Below are positions 16,464 to 25,900 of a stretch of 64,000 bases of DNA, piece after piece. The DNA is from Aequorivita soesokkakensis. Its GTDB lineage: Bacteria; Bacteroidota; Bacteroidia; Flavobacteriales; Flavobacteriaceae. Each line of letters starts with the position of its first letter. Positions within the stretch are counted from its first letter, which is position 1. Made by a program: the position numbers and the translations under genes. The DNA lies in contig NZ_LXIE01000031.1 of NCBI RefSeq assembly GCF_001641085.1, forward strand, positions 1 through 64,000, read 5' to 3'. The notes beneath the pieces were generated by a model. That model did not search any database. It was not told the DNA's origin and saw nothing but the letters and a program-made list of their open reading frames with translations.

Positions 16464-16841
16464 TTAATCATCTAGTTTAATAAACTCAACAGGCGCATCT
16501 ACATAAACGCCCTTGGCGTGAACTTTCATCCAGTTGCCTTTTGTTTCAAGGATTTCGCAGTAATTTTTTTTGCCTATTATGTGGCTCACGTCTTCTGGGT
16601 AGTTTTCTATTCTTTTGTAGGTTAAAACATATTCGCAATCTGAAACCCATTCCACTGTGGAATGGATTTCTATTTTATCTATTGGGTTTATTTCCACTTG
16701 TGTAGAATCTGTACGGATTACAATTTCGGGCTGCTCCTCAAGCACATATTTAAAATTGCCCGTTTTGAAAAAGGCACAGTCTTTTTCTTGAGCGTTTATG
16801 CAGAAAGAGGCCAAGAGGAATATGTATAGTATGTTTTTCAT
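16464..16841 (-). CDS. Small secreted protein of unknown function
   Basis: A 125-residue protein with a signal peptide (MKNILYIFLLASFCINAQ). The mature part has KDCAFFKTGNFKY, a VEWVSDCEYVLTYKR strand pair and CEILETKGNWMKVHAK, which I recognise as a small family in flavobacteria that databases sometimes mislabel as DNA topoisomerase IV; nothing topoisomerase-like is present. The two cysteine pairs could form disulfides in the periplasm. The start overlaps the stop of the upstream gene by 4 bases. Confidence 0.8.
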   Translation of the reverse strand: MKNILYIFLLASFCINAQEKDCAFFKTGNFKYVLEEQPEIVIRTDSTQVEINPIDKIEIHSTVEWVSDCEYVLTYKRIENYPEDVSHIIGKKNYCEILETKGNWMKVHAKGVYVDAPVEFIKLDD

Positions 16842-17353
16842 ATAGTGTGGGTTTCTTGCTTGGTTTGTGCTTTAAGGATTTTTTTTAGTTCGGTTATCGC
16901 TTTGTTTTTTTCAGTGGTGAAACCAAAGTAAGCCATCCCGATTCCAAAGACCACCATTAGTAAGGGTATTACAATAAAAGAGGAACCTTCGTCATGGTTA
17001 AAAGATCCAACAACGGAGAGAATGAAGCCTAAGGAAAGTACACCTACCCACAAAATCATAAAGGCAACAACAAATGCTGGGAGTTTTAATTCGGCAATCA
17101 ATTTTGTTCCATTAAGGTGTGGCGCAATCCGACCATTGATTTGCGGGAGGAAGGAGTTTTTGCCTGTTATGATTCGCTGTATCTGAAAGCAATCTTCATG
17201 AAAATAGCCTTCAAAGATTTTGTCTGTTTTTGGTTTTTTAATAATAAATGTTTGTATTTCTTTAGGCTGTAGGTTTTCAGTTAGTGCCTTTCTCACTTCC
17301 TCTTGAGACAGGAGGGTTGTTAATTCAATTTTTACAGATGGGGTGAATTTCAT
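16838..17353 (-). CDS. Hypothetical protein with two C-terminal membrane helices
   Basis: A 171-residue protein. The first 90 residues are soluble with FTPSVKIELTTLLSQEEV at the start and GYFHEDCFQIQRIIT in the middle; two membrane helices follow (about 93-115 and 125-145), then a short lysine-rich cytoplasmic tail. No family recognised. It overlaps both neighbours by 4 bases (genes at 16464 and 17350), so the three are translated as a coupled unit. Confidence 0.8.
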   Translation of the reverse strand: MKFTPSVKIELTTLLSQEEVRKALTENLQPKEIQTFIIKKPKTDKIFEGYFHEDCFQIQRIITGKNSFLPQINGRIAPHLNGTKLIAELKLPAFVVAFMILWVGVLSLGFILSVVGSFNHDEGSSFIVIPLLMVVFGIGMAYFGFTTEKNKAITELKKILKAQTKQETHTI

Positions 17354-18072
17354 TGGATGGTTGTTCTTATTGTCTTTTTACCTTCAACAGTTATCTCTGA
17401 ACCTTCTGCAAGCATTATTGAATCGGGCTCAAGCTTGTTTAGAAATTCAAAATCAGTTCCATAAACAACTCCAAAATCGACTTTTATTTCTGAGCTTTTT
17501 ACTTTGTATTGACGCCATTTTGGGTGCGTTACTTCATATTCATTCGTTGTGTTTTCATTCACTTTTGCATAGCCCCAATAATGTTCTGTAATGAATTCGG
17601 TTGCGCTATTTTCCTTAATTTCTGAAGTCTCTAAAGCTGCAATTATTTTAAAGGATTGCCATTGCTTGTTTTTTTTCCATTGATAGGTTACAACTCTTTC
17701 AGTATCAATCTCTTCCCAATTGTGATGCATTGGCAAGGTTTCATAATTCTCGTTGTAAATTGTATTTGCAACTAAGGTCAAGGCTGGTTTTGGAACTATT
17801 TCCTTGATAAAAACCACCCCGCGTTTCCACATGCCGTTTTCAAATCTTTTTACATAAAACCTAAGATTGACTTCCTCAAAATTTACGTGCAACGGAATTT
17901 TTATTCCTAATAACTTGGTGTTTTTGAACATAAACCCAACTAGGCTTGCGTAACATTTTCCTTCCCATAAATCGAGTTCGGTTCCTGCTGGGAGATAGTT
18001 GGCGAGCGTTGCGGGATCAATCACATAATTTGCAATTGCTAAATTTCTCCATTCGGCTTTTAAGAAGCTCAT
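17350..18072 (-). CDS. DUF2071 (YqjF-like) protein
   Basis: A 240-residue protein with clear DUF2071 signatures: MSFLKAEWRNLAIANYVIDP at the N-terminus, LANYLPAGTELDLWEGKCY, SLVGFMFKNT, VNLRFYVKR and the later ATEFITEHYWGYAKVNE and DFGVVYGTDFEFL. The fold resembles acetoacetate decarboxylase, but the catalytic role of DUF2071 proteins is unknown. It is coupled by a 4-base overlap to the membrane-protein gene downstream and directly abuts the lipoprotein gene upstream. Confidence 0.92.
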   Translation of the reverse strand: MSFLKAEWRNLAIANYVIDPATLANYLPAGTELDLWEGKCYASLVGFMFKNTKLLGIKIPLHVNFEEVNLRFYVKRFENGMWKRGVVFIKEIVPKPALTLVANTIYNENYETLPMHHNWEEIDTERVVTYQWKKNKQWQSFKIIAALETSEIKENSATEFITEHYWGYAKVNENTTNEYEVTHPKWRQYKVKSSEIKVDFGVVYGTDFEFLNKLEPDSIMLAEGSEITVEGKKTIRTTIQ

Positions 18073-18462
18073 TTAATTTTCACTTTGAATTATAAATTCT
18101 CTATTGCCTGGGTTGTGTATTATATATGTGAACTTGTAATAATCCACACAAGCACAGGCTTCGTTTGATATTTGTCTGGTTAGCAGGTAGAGCGTGTCAT
18201 TTGAGGTTCTGATGTCTGCAATTGTATTGCCACAGCAATTAATTCTCATCAATGTTGTCACGGTTAGCGTATCATTTTTATATTTAGTAGAGAAGTAAGG
18301 TTTTATAAAGTTTTCATGGTCCTTAAAAAAACCATCAACTTGTTCTCCGTCTTCCATAATGAAATCACTCTTCCAAGAAACAAGGCGATCATCTTGTTTG
18401 ACGGTTTTTTCACCTTTGCACGATATAATAAGGAGGATTAATATGAATGTGAGTTTTCTCAA
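18073..18462 (-). CDS. Small lipoprotein, unknown function
   Basis: A 129-residue protein with a lipoprotein signal MRKLTFILILLIISC (cysteine at residue 15). The mature domain contains cysteines in RINCCGN and EACACVDYYKF and ends in a strand pair YKFTYIIHNPGNREFII. No family recognised. It directly abuts the DUF2071 gene (next base after its stop), so it is in the same operon. Confidence 0.8.
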   Translation of the reverse strand: MRKLTFILILLIISCKGEKTVKQDDRLVSWKSDFIMEDGEQVDGFFKDHENFIKPYFSTKYKNDTLTVTTLMRINCCGNTIADIRTSNDTLYLLTRQISNEACACVDYYKFTYIIHNPGNREFIIQSEN

Positions 18463-18465
18463 TTT

Positions 18466-18969
18466 TTATTTGGATAAAGCTTTTTCTGCACGTTCAAGAA
18501 TAGGCTCATAATCAAAATTTGAACAATTACCTTCGCTCATGACCCTTTTTCCAATCCGCTTAATTTCGTTATCATCGGTTTCCCAATCGAAAATATAAAT
18601 TGTTGCCTTAAAAACTTCTTTTATCTCGTTATAATTTAGTTTGCCGTTTTTGTATCCGAAATTTTCTTCTGTTTCTATTATTTTTATTGGAAAACCATTT
18701 TGTAAATAAATTGTAGTTCTTATTCGGCCATAAGAAAGTCCGGCTTCTTCGACAATCTTAAAGATTTGGTTTTTATTTTTCCAAATTTTTAAAACTCCGC
18801 CACCATCTGTTGAGATTCCGGTTAATTTTACCAAATCAAATTCCGTTTTCGTTAGAGTTGAGTTAGATTCTATTAAAGTTACTTCCTCATCAATTCGGAC
18901 AAGTTTATTTTCTTGTCCATATGTTACAAATCCGACTAAAGTTAATATTGTAAGTAATGTTTTTTTCAA
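18466..18969 (-). CDS. Secreted hypothetical protein
   Basis: A 167-residue protein with a signal peptide (MKKTLLTILTLVGFVTYGQ). The mature region is strand-rich (FDLVKLTGISTDGGGVLKIW, LSYGRIRTTIYLQNGFPIKI) and ends in a short helix EPILERAEKALSK. No family recognised. It follows the MepB gene by 13 bases and precedes the lipoprotein gene by 3, in the same minus-strand run. Confidence 0.78.
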   Translation of the reverse strand: MKKTLLTILTLVGFVTYGQENKLVRIDEEVTLIESNSTLTKTEFDLVKLTGISTDGGGVLKIWKNKNQIFKIVEEAGLSYGRIRTTIYLQNGFPIKIIETEENFGYKNGKLNYNEIKEVFKATIYIFDWETDDNEIKRIGKRVMSEGNCSNFDYEPILERAEKALSK

Positions 18970-18982
18970 TTGTATTTAATGG

Positions 18983-19459
18983 TTATGTGTATAGTCCAGC
19001 AACTTTTTTAAGATCGGTTGCACTATCTATTTCGAAAAAATAATCAAGCTGCCACTGCTGTGTTTTTTCAGCTTGTTTGTTTGTAACAGCATCCCAAACG
19101 GAATAAACCCGAAAGCCTCTTTTGCCGTCTTTCTTTTCTGTGGAAACAATTCCCTTGGCTATTAAAACAGATTTTGGGAAAACGAATTGCCCATTACGTT
19201 TTTCCTTTGTTACGTTGATAACGTAAAACTGGAAGTCGTCTTTTTCAGAATAGGGTTGGGTGATTCCTTTTGTATTTCTCATCCAAAAAGTAACGAATTG
19301 CCCCGTTTTTTTAGGGGTTATTTTTGCGGTTCTGCTTATAACAAGACGCCCGTCAATTAGAAATTGACAGGCGTTGTATTCCTTACTTTCGGATTCGGGT
19401 ATATACTCAGAAATTTTTAGGTCGCAATTACTATAAATTTCTGTGATGATCTCATTCAT
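18983..19459 (-). CDS. MepB-family protein
   Basis: A 158-residue soluble protein matching the MepB family: EYIPESESKEYNACQFLI, IVSRTAKITPKKTGQFVT-like (here VISRTAKITPKKTGQFVTFW), DDFQFYVINVTKEKRNGQFV and GKRGFRVYSVWD with a closing QQWQLDYFFEI. MepB takes its name from the staphylococcal mepRAB operon but its activity is not established. No MepA or MepR homolog is near, so the gene context does not support drug efflux here. Confidence 0.92.
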   Translation of the reverse strand: MNEIITEIYSNCDLKISEYIPESESKEYNACQFLIDGRLVISRTAKITPKKTGQFVTFWMRNTKGITQPYSEKDDFQFYVINVTKEKRNGQFVFPKSVLIAKGIVSTEKKDGKRGFRVYSVWDAVTNKQAEKTQQWQLDYFFEIDSATDLKKVAGLYT

Positions 19460-19488
19460 TAACTTGAATTGGGGTTTTTCCTTTATTG

Positions 19489-19881
19489 TTAAATAGGCTT
19501 CATAACCTCAAATTTTAACCCGCTGTCTTTGTCGGTAAAAAACGTTTTATCGCCGCTTTTGGAAATTTGAAGCGTCATTTTTGAACGTGTAGTGCTGATG
19601 GTTTGGCTGCTTTGGTTGAAGCTCCAGGTTGCATTTTTATTAGTAGTAGTGTTGTATGTATAAGCTGGGCCGTTTCCCTGTCTTTCCTTTACTTCAAAAC
19701 TATTATCGGCGTAAAGGTTAATCACTGCATTGCCCATTGCCGCTGCCATTTTCGGGTTGCTGTTGCTGTTTTCAACATTTACAACCAGCCAAGTGCCGGT
19801 AACGTCTTTTTGGGTAAGGGATTGGCTTTGCGCTGTTGCGGCAAAAAGAACGAAGGCGAAGAGAACGATTAGATTTTTCAT
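19489..19881 (-). CDS. Secreted lipocalin-like protein
   Basis: A 130-residue protein with a signal peptide (MKNLIVLFAFVLFAATAQSQ). The mature part has the pattern of Bacteroidota lipocalin-like small domains: GTWLVVNVENS near the start, NLYADNSFEVKERQG, ATWSFNQSSQTIS and MTLQISKSGDKTFFTD. This is the fold of proteins that describe a reference state followed by antiparallel strands. Ligand unknown. It is the first gene of the minus-strand run ending near 14980, or a separate unit; the spacing to 18983 is 29 bases. Confidence 0.8.
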   Translation of the reverse strand: MKNLIVLFAFVLFAATAQSQSLTQKDVTGTWLVVNVENSNSNPKMAAAMGNAVINLYADNSFEVKERQGNGPAYTYNTTTNKNATWSFNQSSQTISTTRSKMTLQISKSGDKTFFTDKDSGLKFEVMKPI

Positions 19882-19962
19882 AGTATATTTTTTAAAGAAT
19901 TGATTTTATGTTTTAAACTTTTGTGAAAGATAACAATTTTTGAATAATGATTTTGATTTATT

Positions 19963-19985
19963 AAAAAAACCCCGATAATACGGGG
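19963..19985 (-). terminator. Intrinsic terminator of the gene at 20019
   Basis: On the minus strand a CCCCG-TATTAT-CGGGG hairpin is followed by seven T. It lies about 35 bases after the stop codon of the repeat-rich T9SS gene. Confidence 0.9.
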
Positions 19986-20018
19986 CTTCTTTGGTTGACT
20001 AATTGAAAATGAAAAAAA

Positions 20019-21608
20019 TTACTGTTTTGTTATTTTTAAGGTTGCTTGTTTTCCTTCCGCGGTTTTTACGGTTGCCAAATAAATTCCTGTTGTGCCGTTA
20101 ATTTCCACATCAAGATTTTGTGCGTTTTTATAATTTGTGGTGCTTATAAGCAGCCCTAGCATATTGTAAATGGTAACCGTGGTTTCTGAAAAGCTTTCAC
20201 CTAAGTTTATTGTGAATTTACCATTGTTTGGGTTGGGGTATGCGTTTAGTTTTGGGCCGAAAGTGTTTTGTGAAACGCCCAAAATGGCTGCGGTGGTTTT
20301 AAATACCCAATAATCGTCAAGGCCTTCGCTGTTATCGCTTTTATCGCCAGAGATGTTGCTGTCTGATGAGCAGAACATCGCGAAAGTGCCATCTGCATTC
20401 TCTATAATGTATGACCCACTTTCATCTGCCGCGCCCCCAATGGAGTTTTGGGAAATGATATTGCCCAAACTACTCAGTTTTACTAACCAATAATCATATC
20501 CGCCATTGCTATTTTCAGTTTTGTCGCCAGAAATATTGCTGTTGCTCCAGCCACCAATCATATAAGCGCCATCTGCAAGTTGCTTGACATCACGCGGATA
20601 GTCTATGCCACTGCCGCCAATGGTGTTTTGCCAAACTATGTTGCCGTTAACATCCAATTTTAATATCCAAAAATCAAAATCGCCTTGGGAGCTTTCTGTT
20701 TTATCGCCAGAAATGTTAGATTTTGAATAGCCACCCACAAGATAGCCGCCATCTGCGGTCTGAATCATATCCCTAAAAGTGTCGCTATCATTTCCGCCGA
20801 TAGTGTTTTGCCATTGAATGGTGCCGTCAGAATTCAATTTTACTATCCAATAATCGTTTCCGCCCTGATTCGCTTCGGTTTTATCACCAGAAATACCAGA
20901 GGTGGAAAAACCGCCAATTATATACCCGCCGTCTGAGGTTTGGAAAGCCGCTTGAGGGCGATCTACCAAACTACCGCCAATGCTGTTTTGCCAAACAATG
21001 TTTCCGCTACTGTCAAGTTTCAGCGCCCAATAATCGCGCTGACCGTTGGTAGGATCTGTTTTCTCCCCGCTTACATCACTGTCTGAATATCCGCCAACGA
21101 AATAGCCTCCGTCTGTAGTTTCAACAATGTAAGTATCAAATTCAGGTTGATTGCCGCCGTAGGTTTTTTGCCAAGTGATATTTCCGGAGGCATCGAGTTT
21201 CAAAATCCAATAGTCCAAACCGCCACGGGAGTTTTCGGTTTTATCTCCCGAAATATTTGAGTCTGACCCTGCGCCTACAATATAGCCTCCGTCTGTGGTT
21301 TGTTGCATGGATATTAAAAAATCATCGCCAGCACCTCCAATTGTATTTTGCCACATAATATTGCCGGAGCCGTCAATTTTTACGATCCAAATGTCGATCT
21401 GGCCGTTGCTGTTTTCGGTTTTGTCACCAGAAATGTTACTGGTGGAATAGCCGCCGAGAATGTAACCGCCATCTGCGGTGGCCTCAAATACTGTTGAGAA
21501 GTCGGTGTCGCTACCGCCAATTGTGTTTTGCCAGATTATGGCAGGATCTTGGGAATGTGCTGTGAATAGGCATAAGAATAATGCAAAGAGTGTAATTGAT
21601 GGTTTCAT
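20019..21608 (-). CDS. T9SS-exported protein with seven propeller-like repeats
   Basis: A 529-residue protein with a signal peptide (ending TAHSQ) and a C-terminal type IX sorting domain (from about 455: LNAYPNPNNGKFTINLGESF, LGLLISTTNY, GIYLATVKTAEGKQATLKI). Between them are seven repeats of about 64 residues, each with WQNTIGG, TADGGYILGGYS-like, NISGDKTENS and DIWIVKIDGSGNI-like strands. This looks like a seven-bladed beta propeller exposed at the cell surface. Repeats are similar at DNA level too, which may allow copy-number change. Preceded by an upstream orphan terminator at 21709. Confidence 0.93.
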   Translation of the reverse strand: MKPSITLFALFLCLFTAHSQDPAIIWQNTIGGSDTDFSTVFEATADGGYILGGYSTSNISGDKTENSNGQIDIWIVKIDGSGNIMWQNTIGGAGDDFLISMQQTTDGGYIVGAGSDSNISGDKTENSRGGLDYWILKLDASGNITWQKTYGGNQPEFDTYIVETTDGGYFVGGYSDSDVSGEKTDPTNGQRDYWALKLDSSGNIVWQNSIGGSLVDRPQAAFQTSDGGYIIGGFSTSGISGDKTEANQGGNDYWIVKLNSDGTIQWQNTIGGNDSDTFRDMIQTADGGYLVGGYSKSNISGDKTESSQGDFDFWILKLDVNGNIVWQNTIGGSGIDYPRDVKQLADGAYMIGGWSNSNISGDKTENSNGGYDYWLVKLSSLGNIISQNSIGGAADESGSYIIENADGTFAMFCSSDSNISGDKSDNSEGLDDYWVFKTTAAILGVSQNTFGPKLNAYPNPNNGKFTINLGESFSETTVTIYNMLGLLISTTNYKNAQNLDVEINGTTGIYLATVKTAEGKQATLKITKQ

Positions 21609-21708
21609 AATTTGGTTTTAAGGATTATATAAATACATCGGGATTGGGTTGGAAATGTCATCGGGTTTTTAGCGAAAAGCGAAATGGGATGAGGGATTTA
21701 TCCTGTTT

Positions 21709-21740
21709 TAAAAAAATGCCTCCATATTTTAGGAGGCATT
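21709..21740 (-). terminator. Orphan minus-strand terminator
   Basis: On the minus strand AATGCCTCC and GGAGGCATT pair around an 8-base loop, followed by at least seven T. No annotated minus-strand gene ends here; the nearest minus-strand gene to the right (22983) ends opposite the 3' end of mvaD. It could stop antisense transcription through mvaD or end an unannotated small RNA. Confidence 0.8.
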
Positions 21741-21876
21741 CGGGTTGTCTTGCAACCTCACATGCTATTGAAAAATCTATTGTTATATAATCCTTAAAGT
21801 GCTTGATTTTTCTTTAGCTACTATATTTTCTATCGAAACCTTTATGAATTGTCATCAGGATAACAAAAAAGAATTT

Positions 21877-21884
21877 TACTTTTG
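21877..21884 (+). promoter_or_regulatory. -7 element TACTTTTG of mvaD
   Basis: Fits TAnnTTTG and lies 19 bases before the ATG chosen for mvaD (21904), which supports that start over the upstream ATG at 21799. A -33 box at usual spacing is not convincing. Confidence 0.5.
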
Positions 21885-21903
21885 TAATCTATCCCAACCA
21901 AAT

Positions 21904-22986
21904 ATGCCGCAGCACAAATTCATCGTTTGTAGTTATACCCAACCTTTAACTTCAGGAACCGTTTCTTGGCAATCGCCCAGCAATATTGCTTTGGCTAAAT
22001 ATTGGGGTAAGTATGGCGAGCAGTTGCCGATGAATCCTTCTATAAGTTTTACTTTGAGCAATTGCAACACGAGAACTTCTTTGTCTTTTGAAAAGAAAAA
22101 TTCCGATGGATTCGACTTTCAGGTTTTTCTCGACGGAAAGAGAGAAGTTTCATTTGAGCCGAAAATCCAAAAGTTTTTTGAAAGAGTAGGGGTTTATTTG
22201 CCATTTCTGAAAGATTTCAAATTCAAAATTGAAACCTCAAACAGTTTTCCACACAGTAGCGGCATTGCTTCCTCGGCCAGTGGGATGAGTGCTTTGGCAC
22301 TTTGTTTAATGGATATGGAACGGCAAATGCAGCCCGATATTACTGACGGTTATTTTAATGAAAAAGCATCTTTTCTTGCACGTTTGGGTTCCGGTAGCGC
22401 CTGTAGAAGCTTGGAAGGGCCGCTAATCGTTTGGGGCGAGCATGCCGAAATTGAAGGCAGCAGCAACCTCTTTGGAACAAAATATCCTTTTGAAGTTCAC
22501 GAAAATTTCAAAAATTATCAAGACACCATTCTTTTGGTTGACAAAGGCGAAAAGCAAGTAAGCAGTACCGTTGGCCACAACTTGATGCAAGACCACCCTT
22601 TTGCCGAACAACGCTTCAGGCAGGCGAAGGAAAACCTTTCAAAGTTAATTCCAGTTTTTAAAAATGGAGCTATTTCCGAATTCATAAAAATAGTGGAAAG
22701 CGAAGCATTATCGCTGCATGCGATGATGATGACCTCAATGCCCTATTTCATTTTGATGAAACCAAACACCTTGGAAATAATCAACCACATTTGGAAATTT
22801 AGGGAAGAAACGGGAAGCAAAATATGTTTCACTTTGGATGCGGGGGCAAATGTTCACGTGCTTTATCCAGAAACAGAAAAGGGAACAGTTTTGCAATTCA
22901 TAAAAAATAAACTTTCGCAATTTTGTAAAAACGGGGAGTTTATTGAAGATGAGACGGGTTTGGGCGCTTCTAAAATTCTGAATTAA
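21904..22986 (+). CDS. mvaD: Diphosphomevalonate decarboxylase
   Basis: About 360 residues of the GHMP kinase superfamily. It converts mevalonate 5-diphosphate to isopentenyl diphosphate using ATP, the last step of the mevalonate pathway. Signatures: WQSPSNIALAKYWGKYGEQL and MNPSISFTLS near the N-terminus, the phosphate-binding SFPHSSGIASSASG, ARLGSGSACRSLEGP and the C-terminal FTLDAGANVHVLYPE (Asp). The start at 21904 (MPQHKF) is chosen because homology begins there and a -7 element lies just upstream. Converges with the CHAT gene, stops overlapping by 4 bases. The kinase and prenyltransferase genes at 27703 and 28692 belong to the same pathway. Confidence 0.95.
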   Translation: MPQHKFIVCSYTQPLTSGTVSWQSPSNIALAKYWGKYGEQLPMNPSISFTLSNCNTRTSLSFEKKNSDGFDFQVFLDGKREVSFEPKIQKFFERVGVYLPFLKDFKFKIETSNSFPHSSGIASSASGMSALALCLMDMERQMQPDITDGYFNEKASFLARLGSGSACRSLEGPLIVWGEHAEIEGSSNLFGTKYPFEVHENFKNYQDTILLVDKGEKQVSSTVGHNLMQDHPFAEQRFRQAKENLSKLIPVFKNGAISEFIKIVESEALSLHAMMMTSMPYFILMKPNTLEIINHIWKFREETGSKICFTLDAGANVHVLYPETEKGTVLQFIKNKLSQFCKNGEFIEDETGLGASKILN

Positions 22987-25900
22987 GCAGCTGTGCGTTT
23001 TTTGTTTTGAATTATCAAAATAACAATTGCAATTCCAACAATTCCCGCCAAAACATACCACCACCAAGCCACACCAGTATTTAATTCTATGGGAGAGGTA
23101 TCGCCCATTAGAACCAATCCTGCCCAGTATTGTGGGGCAGCTGTTCTTCCTTCGGCAGTGGCTATATAGTCTAGTTTTGCCTTTCGCAAGGCTTTGTCCT
23201 TTGGCATTCCTTTGGAAAGATTATCATAAAAAAGCTGTACTATTTTTGCGCTGGATTCCTCATCTATTTCCCAAAGACTGGTCAAAATGCTTTCACTTCC
23301 TGCATAATTAAAAGCGTGTGCCAGAGAAATCATTCCCTCGCCCGCTTGGTAGGTTGGTTTTCCGGTCTCACAAGCGGTGAGAATGGCGAGATTGGAAGAT
23401 AAATCTATGTTGTAGATATCATAGGAATACAGCGAGTTTTCATCATAATTCTCTTTGCCGTCGGTTTTTTTCGCAAAAATTAAACGACTCAATTCAGGAC
23501 TAATATTGTTGCTTTCTGCGTGGGTGCCAATGTGGATTATTTTGTGCTCCTTTGCTTGATTTATAAATAAATCCTTGCTGGCGTTTTCGTTAATAAAGTA
23601 ATTGCCATCAAAAATTTTGGCGTACTGTTTCACCAAATCCTCACTAAAAGGCTGCGGCAACAGCATTAAATAGGTTTTGTCCAGTTTTACGGAATCTTTA
23701 ACGGCGAGTTTGTATTTCTCTTTCATCTTTGTATTGAAACCGGGTGCAAAGGCAATAAATTCAGAAGAATAATCTGCCACTTTCCCTTTGTCTTTATACA
23801 GCAAAAGGCTGAAATTATAGGAAATATCATAATTGGCCAACAAACTGTTGGTTGCCAATTCCTGAAAGGAGCGCATTGGTTTTGGGGTAAGGGTTTCAAA
23901 ACTGAGGTTGAAAAGTTCGCGATCGGGAATGATTACCACTTTTTGGGTGTGTACATATTTTTCAAGCGGAAACCATAAAGCGCGATAAAGCTCATAAAGC
24001 AACGGTCGCATTTTTTCCACGGAAAACTCATCGTTTTTAAGTTTCGGAATATGGTTTTTTACGTTGTCATAATTCAGTTTTATCATTTTTTTTAGGGAAG
24101 CGGAAGCTACAAATACATACAGGTTTTCATCAATAAAAATATAGCGAACAACCGTTGTGTTTTCTGGAATTTTTTGCTGAAGGTCGTTAAGCGGTTCTTC
24201 CAAAGTGGCGTAGCGCATTTTGTAATATTTTGGAAAATTTTGCTTCAGGGAATCCAAAAATTTCTCCCAGTTATCGGTAGCATCAAAATAGGTTTTTATG
24301 CTATTGTTTTCAGAATCGTTGAGTGAAGAAACCATCTTTGCCTTCAATTGGTTTTCCCTTGAAACAACTTCCTTCGGTATATGTTGAAAAGCAACATTGT
24401 CACGAAGATTTAGCCGAGAGCGGATACGGCTGTAAATACTGGATTCATGCAGGGCAATGAGTTTGTCAAGAAACACTTCGTCTTTGGTAATTCTATAAAG
24501 CTCCAGCCTTATTTTTTCGGCAAAATTTAAAAGCCCCTCGTTTTCGGTAATGAGCAGGGTAACGTCTTCGTGATTGGTTACTACTTTTTTTCGTTGGTCT
24601 AAAATGGAAATTCCTTCTTCCACTTGTTGCAAAAGCTCTTTCAGGAAAAATGGATTTTTGTTTTCGGATAAATAATATTTTGATTTGGCATTGATGAGCA
24701 AGGCCTGTGGTTTTCGGTATTGGCTTAAAATGGAATCGGTGGCGCTAATTTTTTCGTCTTTCAAAACGTTGAATTTCAGTGCTTCGTTGCTGTATTTTTC
24801 TGCTTCTTCATAATTTTTCAGAAGATAATTTACCTGCGCCAAATTGATAGTGTGATAAAATTCTTGAAGGGTATTTTTGAAATCACCGTTATGCGTAAAA
24901 TTATAAGTTTCCTTCGCTAAGGAAATGGCCTTTTCCTTTTTTTGGTTTTTGGCGGCAAAAAGGGAATATTCCAAAATGTTGTCCAGAAAATCCTTTGTAT
25001 AGCTGGTTCCCATGGATTTTCGATATACGTTTTCAGCATTTTCATAAAACTTGGCGGCATTTTCAACATCGCCCATAAATTCATAAATGGTTGCGCGGGT
25101 TGAAAGGGCTGCGGCTTCCCAATATAAATCGGAACCCGGACTGGTTTTTAAAAGCTCCAATGCTTCGTCTGCATTTTTGGCCGCACCTTCAAAATCGCGG
25201 CTCGCCGTTTTGGCCTCTGCAAGAATGATATTTGAAATAATAATGTTGATGTCGTTCTTTTCAAAAAGCTTTTTTTTCTGTTCAAAGGAATATTCAATTA
25301 ATTCCTGCGACCGGGAATACTCGCCCAAAGTGTTATAGAATGTGGCCATATTATCTATTACAACACATTGATGGTTTTTAGCTTTGTTGGTCCGGGCCTC
25401 ATCCGTAGAACGGTTTATATATTGCTGGAACCCTGCAAGCGCTTCTTCCGAAATTGCAATGGCTTCTTGATTTTTGCCCAAGGAGTTCCATAAAATGGCA
25501 AGGTTCATTTTTACAAGTGAAGGGCGGTAGTAGCGGTTCATGATATCTGTCGTGTCTGTCTTCTCCAATACTTTAACAGCTTCCTGAAAATAGTATTTTG
25601 TACTGTCCAGTTTGGCTTCCTGCCACATCATTCCGCCAAGGGCATTATACACTTGGTTATAAAAAACATAATCGTTTTTACCGGTTTTTTTCAAAAGGCG
25701 CAAGGCTTTTTGGTAGTGTTTGTTTGCCATTTTATAATCGCCCATTTTGGATGCGTAATACCCGAGTCGATATTCTAAACTGGCAATATCGGTATTGTTC
25801 TGTTCTTTATTTTGAAGGGCAAATGGAAAAGCAGTTTCCAGTAAATTATAGGCTTTTTGGTGCTCCCCGGCATCGTCATAAATCCAGCCAAGTTCGGTAA

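Larger units (their letters stand above)
21609..21903. other. Spacer of 295 bases before mvaD
   Basis: Apart from the orphan terminator, a GGTTG/CAACC inverted pair at about 21744-21758 and the -7 element described separately, I see no gene. A longer in-frame extension of mvaD to 21799 exists but lacks family similarity. Confidence 0.6.

Noticed and set aside
16464-16841. DNA topoisomerase IV, as similar small proteins are sometimes labelled
   Set aside because: It is a 125-residue secreted protein with no topoisomerase motif.
21799-21903. Upstream extension of mvaD
   Set aside because: It includes the -7 element and has no similarity to the family.
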